In this document: positions 20,853 through 25,533 of the stretch, one piece after another
How the letters are laid out: each line of letters starts with the position of its first letter
Numbering within the stretch: the stretch's first letter is position 1
Program-made: the position numbers and the translations under genes
NCBI GenBank assembly: GCA_034435435.1
Contig: DAOTXN010000075.1
Coordinates: 1 to 25,533, forward strand
Reading direction: 5' to 3'
Length of the DNA stretch: 25,533 nt
DNA from: DAOTXN01 sp034435435
GTDB lineage: Bacteria; Chloroflexota; Anaerolineae; S140-20
Notes under the pieces: generated by a model
Told to the model about the DNA's origin: nothing
Database searches by the model: none
Seen by the model: the letters and a program-made list of their open reading frames with translations, nothing else

Positions 20853-22573
20853 AACGCAAAGTCGCGCAAAATAGAACCGCCAATGAATTCACGCAAGATT
20901 GAGTTGTCAGGGATGAGGTCTGGCTCGCACGGGCGGAACCATTCCAAAAAGGCCAACAAGCGCCGGGCTTCGTTGTAGGGGGCGGTCCAGGGGTCCACCT
21001 GACGCAGGAGCGGCGCGGCGAAGGGCTTGAGCACGGCCAGTTCGTAGACCAGGGCCGAGTTGAACATCACGTCGGCGTGCTCCTGATAGGGAAAGATATA
21101 GCGTTTTTCGCCCCGGCGCACGCTCTCCCAGCGATTGATGGTGTCCACGGCCGGATAGCCGCGATACGTCGCATCGCGCACAATGCGCCGGATCAGGCGC
21201 GTGTCGGTGGTGGGTACGCGGTTGTGCATATCAATGTTCAATTGAGTGAGCGCCGAGACATAGATACGAAAAAGGCGCTCCTGAGGCACCTGGCGCACCA
21301 GGTGGGGGTTCAAGCCGTGAATGCCCTCGACCAACAGTACGTGCTCCGCGTGGAGCTGCACGGTATCGCCCAGTTCGCGCCGACCGGTGTGAAAGTTAAA
21401 GTGCGGCAGCGTGACTTCTCGCCCGGCCATCAGATCCAACACATGGGTATTGAGCAATTGTAGGTCGAGCGCCTCCAGAGTTTCAAAGTCGTAATCGCCG
21501 TTCTCGTCACGCGGGGTCTTGTCTCGATCTACGAAATAGCTATCCAATTCCAGAGGTTTGGGACGGATGCCATTGGCCAGCAACTGCACCGCCAGCCGCT
21601 TAGAGAAGGTCGTCTTGCCTGACGAGGAAGGCCCGGCGATGAGCACCAGGCGCACTTGATCGCGCCGCTGGGCAATTTGCTGGGCGATGCGAGCGATGCG
21701 TTGTTCGTGCAGCGCTTCGGACACCAAGATCAGTTCACGCGCGCGGCTCTGCTCAAAAGCTTCGTTCAGTCCTCCCACGTCGCGCACATCCATGATGTTC
21801 ATCCACTCGCCATATTCGCGAAACACTGCGGCCAGTTTGGGATAGTCGTGGTAGGGTTGGAGCGCCGTCGGTTGGTGGCGACGCGGGAAGCGCAAGATAA
21901 AGCCATTAGAGTAGGGTTGCAACTTAAAACAACACAGGCAACCGGTCGAGGGAACCATGTAGCCGTAAAAATAGTCCGGCACGCCGCGCAGTTTATAGAT
22001 GGTCAGATAATCTTTTTGCCGATATTTGAGCAAGCGGATGCGGTCCTCGTGGCCCAATTGGTGGAACATCTCCTGCGCTTGTTCCAGAGGAATGCGTTCC
22101 TTTACAATGGGCTCGTCCTGCGCGACGATTTCCCACATCCGTTCCTCCAACTGCTGGAGTTCGGCGGGCGAAAACGGATCCCGACCCTCAATTTGACAAA
22201 AATACCCCCCAAACGTAAACGAATGGTCTACAAAAAGGCGCGTACCGGGAAACAGCTCGTGGACAGCCACCACGAGTAGAAAGGAAAGCGAGCGGCGATA
22301 GATGCGCATACCATCGCCGTCGGCCATCGAGATGGGGGTCACGTCACTGTCGGTGAGCACTTGAAAAGTCAGCTCGCGCAAGCGTTGATTGACCAGCGCG
22401 CCGAGGATGGGTGTGGGTGGGTCGGGGCAGGCCACGCGAAAGAATTGTTCCAACGTGGCGCCGACCGGGCCTTCGAAAATGCGCCCGTCGTCCAGACGAA
22501 CCTGGACGGTCTGGCGCGGCAGGGCCGGGACGATCTCGGTCTCTCGTGGAAATATTTGCTGTACAGCGCTCAT
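20849..22573 (-). CDS. TGS-domain uridine-kinase-like nucleoside kinase
   Basis: A 574-residue protein. The N-terminus (about 20-95) looks like a TGS domain; residues about 100-220 resemble the second additional domain of threonyl-tRNA synthetase (FVDHSFTFGGYFCQIEG, and a PDYFYGYMVPSTGC-type region). The C-terminal half is a P-loop kinase of the phosphoribulokinase/uridine kinase group: Walker A GPSSSGKTT at about 314-322 and LELDSYFVDR near 341-350. This domain order is a known but poorly characterised family in Clostridia, Thermotogae and Chloroflexota. GAGGAT precedes the ATG by 7 nt. It is 10 nt after the YbaK gene. A nucleoside is the likely substrate, but the ThrRS-like part suggests a further ligand. 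Confidence 0.8.
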   Translation of the reverse strand: MSAVQQIFPRETEIVPALPRQTVQVRLDDGRIFEGPVGATLEQFFRVACPDPPTPILGALVNQRLRELTFQVLTDSDVTPISMADGDGMRIYRRSLSFLLVVAVHELFPGTRLFVDHSFTFGGYFCQIEGRDPFSPAELQQLEERMWEIVAQDEPIVKERIPLEQAQEMFHQLGHEDRIRLLKYRQKDYLTIYKLRGVPDYFYGYMVPSTGCLCCFKLQPYSNGFILRFPRRHQPTALQPYHDYPKLAAVFREYGEWMNIMDVRDVGGLNEAFEQSRARELILVSEALHEQRIARIAQQIAQRRDQVRLVLIAGPSSSGKTTFSKRLAVQLLANGIRPKPLELDSYFVDRDKTPRDENGDYDFETLEALDLQLLNTHVLDLMAGREVTLPHFNFHTGRRELGDTVQLHAEHVLLVEGIHGLNPHLVRQVPQERLFRIYVSALTQLNIDMHNRVPTTDTRLIRRIVRDATYRGYPAVDTINRWESVRRGEKRYIFPYQEHADVMFNSALVYELAVLKPFAAPLLRQVDPWTAPYNEARRLLAFLEWFRPCEPDLIPDNSILREFIGGSILRDFAF

Positions 22574-22583
22574 AGGTTCATCC

Positions 22584-23066
22584 TCAAGTCGCCTCGACCA
22601 TGTGCGCGCCTGTCACTCGGATCAAATCGGCCACTGCCAGGCGCAGGTTAACCCCCCGTTGTCCCCCGCTCACGTAAAGCTCGGTCAACTCGCTGGCCGT
22701 GCGGTCAATAAAAACGTCGAACCCGCGATTGAGCAGCGCCAGCGCCGAGATGCCGCCGACCTGCAAACCGGTCAATCGCTCGGCGTCGCGCTGGGTAGCC
22801 ATGCGCAGTTTCTTTTCCCCCGTCGAAGCCGCCAACCGCTTGAGGTTGAGCTCGCGGTCAGCGGCGATCATCACCAGCAGCGGCTTGCCGCCCTCGCGCT
22901 GGACCACCAGCGTTTTGTAAACCTGCGCGGGGGGCGCTTTTGCCAGCTCGGCCACTTCAAGCGCCGAGTGACGGGCCGGCGGATAAGTGAATATCTCATA
23001 GGGCACGCCTCGCGCCTCTAGCACGCGCATCGAGTTGAGTTTGATGTGTTTTTCTTTCTTGGCCAT
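22584..23066 (-). CDS. ybaK: YbaK/EbsC-type Cys-tRNA(Pro) deacylase
   Basis: A 160-residue editing-domain protein that would remove mischarged cysteine from tRNA(Pro). It has the family pattern: an RVLEARGVPYEIF start, HSALEVAELAKAPPAQVYKTLVV with the functional Lys51, and GGISALALLNRGFDVFID. The start at 23066 (MAKKEKHIKLN) has TTTGGAG just upstream; a frame from 23168 crosses the promoter at 23120-23148 and is rejected. It precedes the TGS/kinase gene by 10 nt, and both deal with tRNA- or nucleotide-related ligands. Transcribed divergently from the acetyltransferase gene. Confidence 0.9.
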   Translation of the reverse strand: MAKKEKHIKLNSMRVLEARGVPYEIFTYPPARHSALEVAELAKAPPAQVYKTLVVQREGGKPLLVMIAADRELNLKRLAASTGEKKLRMATQRDAERLTGLQVGGISALALLNRGFDVFIDRTASELTELYVSGGQRGVNLRLAVADLIRVTGAHMVEAT

Positions 23067-23119
23067 GGCTCCAAAGAGTGGCAATAGACGGAAGACGGCC
23101 CACAGGCCGCCGGACAAAA

Positions 23120-23148
23120 AGTATATCATCTTTTGACCGGCTGGGCAA
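23120..23148 (-). promoter_or_regulatory. Promoter for ybaK and the TGS-kinase gene
   Basis: On the minus strand TTGCCC (23143-23148) and TATACT (23120-23125) are 17 bases apart, about 54 nt upstream of the ATG. Confidence 0.65.
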
Positions 23149-23172
23149 ATGCCCCACCGATTTGCCAAGCTG

Positions 23173-23181
23173 TGCTATACT
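23173..23181 (+). promoter_or_regulatory. Extended -10 promoter for the acetyltransferase gene
   Basis: TGCTATACT forms an extended -10 element (TG at 23173-23174, TATACT at 23176-23181). No good -35 is present at 16-18 bases upstream. The start codon at 23206 follows, with AGGAG seven bases before it. Confidence 0.5.
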
Positions 23182-23205
23182 GACTCAAACACTCAGGAGT
23201 CGAAT

Positions 23206-23706
23206 ATGATCGATATAAAGTTAGCCAGACCGCACGACATGGATGACTTGTACGCATTGTTTCGGGCCATCGGTCAGGCAGAGTCTCACGCCCCCCATGC
23301 GCCCGAACAAGCCATAACCGGGTTGCGTCAAGCGCTAGACAAGTTTGATTTTTTGCGCTCCGACTCGTTCTGGCTATTCCTGGCGCGGGTGAACGGCGAG
23401 CCGGTCGGATACGCGACTGTCTGTCGCATCCCCAAGGCCGACGTGCGGGCCGGTTTTTTGTTTGTGGATGAAATGTACGTACTCCCAGCTCACCGCCGGC
23501 AAGGGGCGGCGCGAGCCTTACTAGAACGGGTGAGCCAACTGGCATACGAGTTGGGGCTAGCTGGGGTACGCCTGTTGGTGCGTCCACAGAACGGGGCCGC
23601 CCGGCGGCTTTACCAGGCAGCAGGGTTTTCCGAATACGAGACGATTTTCTGTGAAAAGCAGATTAGCTCTCCCGATGATCACTCCCCGCATGAAAGGACG
23701 CAATGA
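23206..23706 (+). CDS. GNAT-family N-acetyltransferase
   Basis: A 166-residue acetyltransferase. The acetyl-CoA-binding motif A is clear: VDEMYVLPAHRRQGAA with the pyrophosphate loop RRQGAA at 97-102, then RALLERVSQLAYELG and RLLVRPQNGAARRLYQAAGF. The acceptor is unknown. The start at 23206 has an AGGAG site and an extended -10 upstream; a longer frame from 23149 would run through that promoter. Its stop overlaps the thioesterase start by 4 nt (ATGA). Confidence 0.9.
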   Translation: MIDIKLARPHDMDDLYALFRAIGQAESHAPHAPEQAITGLRQALDKFDFLRSDSFWLFLARVNGEPVGYATVCRIPKADVRAGFLFVDEMYVLPAHRRQGAARALLERVSQLAYELGLAGVRLLVRPQNGAARRLYQAAGFSEYETIFCEKQISSPDDHSPHERTQ

Positions 23707-24110
23707 TGGCATCTCGAGTCTTTGAAACCACCTTTCACGTGCGTTACGCCGAGACCGATCAGATGGGTGTGGTCCATCATTCGGCCTACATCGTCTGGTT
23801 TGAAGAAGGCCGCTCGGCGTGGATGCGCGCCCTGGGCAGCAATTACGCCGCTTTCGAGGCCGAGGGCTTGAATTTGGCCGTGAGTGAGGTATACGCTCGC
23901 TACGTCGCCCCGGCGCGGTACGGGAGGCAAGTCACCGTACGCACGTGGGGTGAAGCATTGCGCAGCCGCAGCGCCAAAATCTGTTACGAGGTGGTGGATA
24001 CCGAGAGCGGCCGCCTGCTGGTCACCGGCTACACGCAGCACATTTGCGTAGACCGGGAAGGGCGGGCAGCGCGGATACCAGACAAGTGGCGCGAATTGCT
24101 GGGGAGATAA
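23703..24110 (+). CDS. Hotdog-fold acyl-CoA thioesterase (YbgC/4HBT-like)
   Basis: A 135-residue hotdog thioesterase. Residues 14-30 carry the 4HBT active-site stretch RYAETDQMGVVHHSAY with Asp19 as the likely catalytic residue, followed by the helix IVWFEEGRSAWM. The rest of the chain (ARYVAPARYGRQVTVRT) fits the fold. It is predicted to hydrolyse acyl-CoA thioesters; chain length preference is not visible. AGGA precedes the first of two adjacent ATG codons. Translationally coupled to the acetyltransferase gene. Confidence 0.88.
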   Translation: MMASRVFETTFHVRYAETDQMGVVHHSAYIVWFEEGRSAWMRALGSNYAAFEAEGLNLAVSEVYARYVAPARYGRQVTVRTWGEALRSRSAKICYEVVDTESGRLLVTGYTQHICVDREGRAARIPDKWRELLGR

Positions 24111-24128
24111 AACGAACCAGGCTGAAGC

Positions 24129-24707
24129 TTACGCGCCGAGCAGAACCCTATCCCCTACACGCACCTCTACCGGTTCGCCGGCCCACACGCCATAAAAGCC
24201 GCGCGTGCCGTCGTCTAGGAATTGGAGGGTCTCCTTATCTACCTGACTGCCGGACCCGCTCAAACCGAGCAGATATTTCGTAAAAGGTAGACAGGGATGA
24301 TCCAGTTCAATTTGCGTGAGGTGGACCGCAAACCCAGACTGGGTTTCGATGATCAATCCGCTGGCCAGTGTGGGTAGATCAAAGAACCCCTCGGCGGCAA
24401 TGAGGATGTTTTCTGCGCCGCAGCCAATCGCAACGCCCGGTCCAAACCGCTCCCGGATGCGGATGTAATGTGACTGAAAATTAAAAGAGATGGCATGTCC
24501 CTCCTGGCTTTTGGAGTCAGGATGATCCACGTGGTGCACATCCAGCCATTCCTGACCGTCTGCCAGGCCAACGATGCCTTGCGCGGTCAGGCGCAGCGCG
24601 GGCATGGCCTGCAACGCGACCGGATCATAATATTGGTCCGGCTTGACGCCCTTTTTGACCCGTTCCAGATGAATTTGTAATTGCGCAACGCAACCTATTT
24701 CATTCAT
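24129..24707 (-). CDS. MOSC-domain-like protein
   Basis: A 192-residue protein that I read as MOSC-like: TAQGIVGLADGQ near 41-52, a DVHHVDHPDS segment, ERFGPGVAIGCGAENILI near 87-103, a conserved Cys139 in DHPCLPF, and a terminal VRVGDRVLLGA. MOSC proteins handle sulfur from molybdenum cofactor sulfurases or detoxify N-hydroxylated compounds. The start is uncertain: ATG 24707 begins where the domain begins, while ATG 24758 is also open; neither has a good ribosome-binding site. A promoter at 24800-24828 serves it. No molybdenum enzymes are nearby, so the function is open. Confidence 0.6.
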   Translation of the reverse strand: MNEIGCVAQLQIHLERVKKGVKPDQYYDPVALQAMPALRLTAQGIVGLADGQEWLDVHHVDHPDSKSQEGHAISFNFQSHYIRIRERFGPGVAIGCGAENILIAAEGFFDLPTLASGLIIETQSGFAVHLTQIELDHPCLPFTKYLLGLSGSGSQVDKETLQFLDDGTRGFYGVWAGEPVEVRVGDRVLLGA

Positions 24708-24782
24708 ATCGCCAATACCCGATTCAGTTCCTCTTTTTAAAGCGACGCTGCCATCCAATCGGCCCGTCGCCGACAGAAGACT

Positions 24783-24795
24783 TGCTCAGTGAGCA
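24783..24795 (-). promoter_or_regulatory. Palindrome at the predicted transcription start of the MOSC-like gene
   Basis: TGCTCA (24783-24788), one base, then TGAGCA (24790-24795) form a 13-bp palindrome over the predicted start of transcription near 24793. A third TGAGCA half-site occurs at 24822-24827, overlapping the -35 box. It looks like an operator, but no cognate regulator is visible. Confidence 0.35.
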
Positions 24796-24799
24796 GCAG

Positions 24800-24828
24800 A
24801 TTATACCAGTCCTACAGATTTTGAGCAA
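24800..24828 (-). promoter_or_regulatory. Promoter for the MOSC-like gene
   Basis: On the minus strand TTGCTC (24823-24828) and a perfect TATAAT (24800-24805) are 17 bases apart. Confidence 0.7.
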
Positions 24829-24921
24829 TGTGCACCTCTACCACGCAGTGATTTGGGTCTGGCGCAAAGCGCACAGATGATGTAAAATAGATTCGTCCAT
24901 CCCCGCCGATGTACCCGCGCT

Positions 24922-24949
24922 TTGAGAACGAGCGAATGTGGGTTATAAT
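24922..24949 (+). promoter_or_regulatory. Promoter for secA
   Basis: TTGAGA (24922-24927) and a perfect TATAAT (24944-24949) with a 16-base spacer. Transcription would start near 24956, about 30 nt before the secA ATG. Confidence 0.7.
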
Positions 24950-24984
24950 CAAGTGGGAAAGACCGGACACACTGTGAGCAAGCT

Positions 24985-25533
24985 ATGCTAAGAGGCTTAT
25001 TGACCAAAGTGATGGGCGATCCCAACGAAAAAGAGTTGCGACGCCTACAGCCCTTGGTAGAGGCCATCGGCGCGTTAGAGCCTGAATTTGAAAAGTTGAG
25101 CGACGGGCAACTCCGCGCCAAGACAGACCAGTTCTGCTCGCGCCTGACCCAAGGCGAAACGCTAGACGACCTGCTGGTAGAGGCCTTTGCGGCCGTGCGC
25201 GAAGCCGCCAGGCGCACCATTGGCCTGCGCCATTATGACGTGCAGCTCATTGGCGGTATTGTGTTGCACCAGGGCAAGATCGCCGAAATGAAGACCGGCG
25301 AAGGCAAGACGCTCGTGGCCACGCTGCCCGCCTACCTTAACGCGCTCGAGGGCAAGGGCGTCCATGTGGTCACCGTCAACGACTACCTGGCCCGCCGCGA
25401 CTCGGAGTGGATGGGGCGCATTTACCGCTTTCTCGGCATGTCGGTGGGGGTGATTCAGCACGAACTCAACGACGCCGAACGCCAGGCCGCCTACGGGTCG
25501 GACATCACCTACGGGACCAACAACGAGTTCGGC
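24985..25533 (+). CDS. secA: SecA, preprotein translocase ATPase (N-terminal part, runs off the window)
   Basis: The first 183 codons of SecA, the motor ATPase that drives proteins through SecYEG. The DEAD-like Walker A is MKTGEGKT at 102-109, matching the E. coli position, preceded by QLIGGIVLHQGKIAE and followed by VVTVNDYLARRD. The N-terminal PLVEAIGALEPEFEKLSD helices fit the family. The start at 24985 follows a promoter at 24922-24949; the ribosome-binding site is weak (GTGAGC). No stop occurs before the edge, so the gene continues for most of its usual length of 800-1,000 residues. Confidence 0.95.
   Translation, partial: MLRGLLTKVMGDPNEKELRRLQPLVEAIGALEPEFEKLSDGQLRAKTDQFCSRLTQGETLDDLLVEAFAAVREAARRTIGLRHYDVQLIGGIVLHQGKIAEMKTGEGKTLVATLPAYLNALEGKGVHVVTVNDYLARRDSEWMGRIYRFLGMSVGVIQHELNDAERQAAYGSDITYGTNNEFG

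Overview
The window looks like a bacterial chromosome, most probably Chloroflexota of the Anaerolineae type. That placement is inferred from gene content and style: a TGS-domain uridine-kinase-like protein, a PflX-type radical SAM protein, a PspC/LiaF-like pair, an M50 protease with a large insertion, GC-rich coding, and intergenic space filled with short word-like hairpin repeats. No rRNA, tRNA, CRISPR array, transposase or phage structural gene was seen. Genes are densely packed, often with 4-nt ATGA/GTGA overlaps, and most have readable ribosome-binding sites.

Layout. 1-2799 (minus): an operon of an HOGA1-like 2-oxo-acid aldolase and a two-subunit glutaconate-type CoA-transferase, possibly continuing off the left edge. 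2800-3251: no gene, but three hairpin repeats. 3252-4631 (plus): PspC plus LiaF-like envelope-stress pair, ending in a bidirectional hairpin terminator. 4684-8052 (minus): adenosine-specific kinase family protein, HD-type 5'-nucleotidase-like protein, asparaginase, and an unusual 442-residue protein made of 16 zinc ribbons. 8149-8962 (minus): two stand-alone receiver proteins, a tandem duplication. 9120-15945 (plus): a long same-strand run of M50 site-2 protease, HEAT-repeat protein, secreted gluzincin-like peptidase, DEDDy exonuclease-like protein, PflX-like radical SAM protein, a 111-bp MITE-like element, acylphosphatase and a membrane-anchored FecR-like protein.

15949-17610 (minus): gamma-glutamyltransferase-family protein. 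17830-18292 (plus): overlapping DUF4160/DUF2442 pair. 18297-20760 (minus): a tyrosine-recombinase-like protein lacking most catalytic residues, a Tat-exported glycoside hydrolase starting on the recombinase stop codon, and a small hypothetical gene; a near-consensus promoter precedes this unit. 20849-23066 (minus): YbaK-type deacylase and TGS/uridine-kinase-like protein. 23206-24110 (plus): GNAT acetyltransferase and hotdog thioesterase. 24129-24707 (minus): MOSC-like protein. 24985 to the right edge (plus): the start of secA.

The strongest candidates for something undescribed are the 16-ribbon zinc protein with its strict R-8-R-11-R module spacing, the predicted inactive recombinase translationally coupled to a Tat glycosidase, and the membrane protease/HEAT/secreted peptidase run. 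The dispersed hairpins form a second layer: one hairpin arm is repeated exactly about 16.7 kb away, where it now encodes part of a Tat leader. Functions are inferred from motif recognition; no database search was run.
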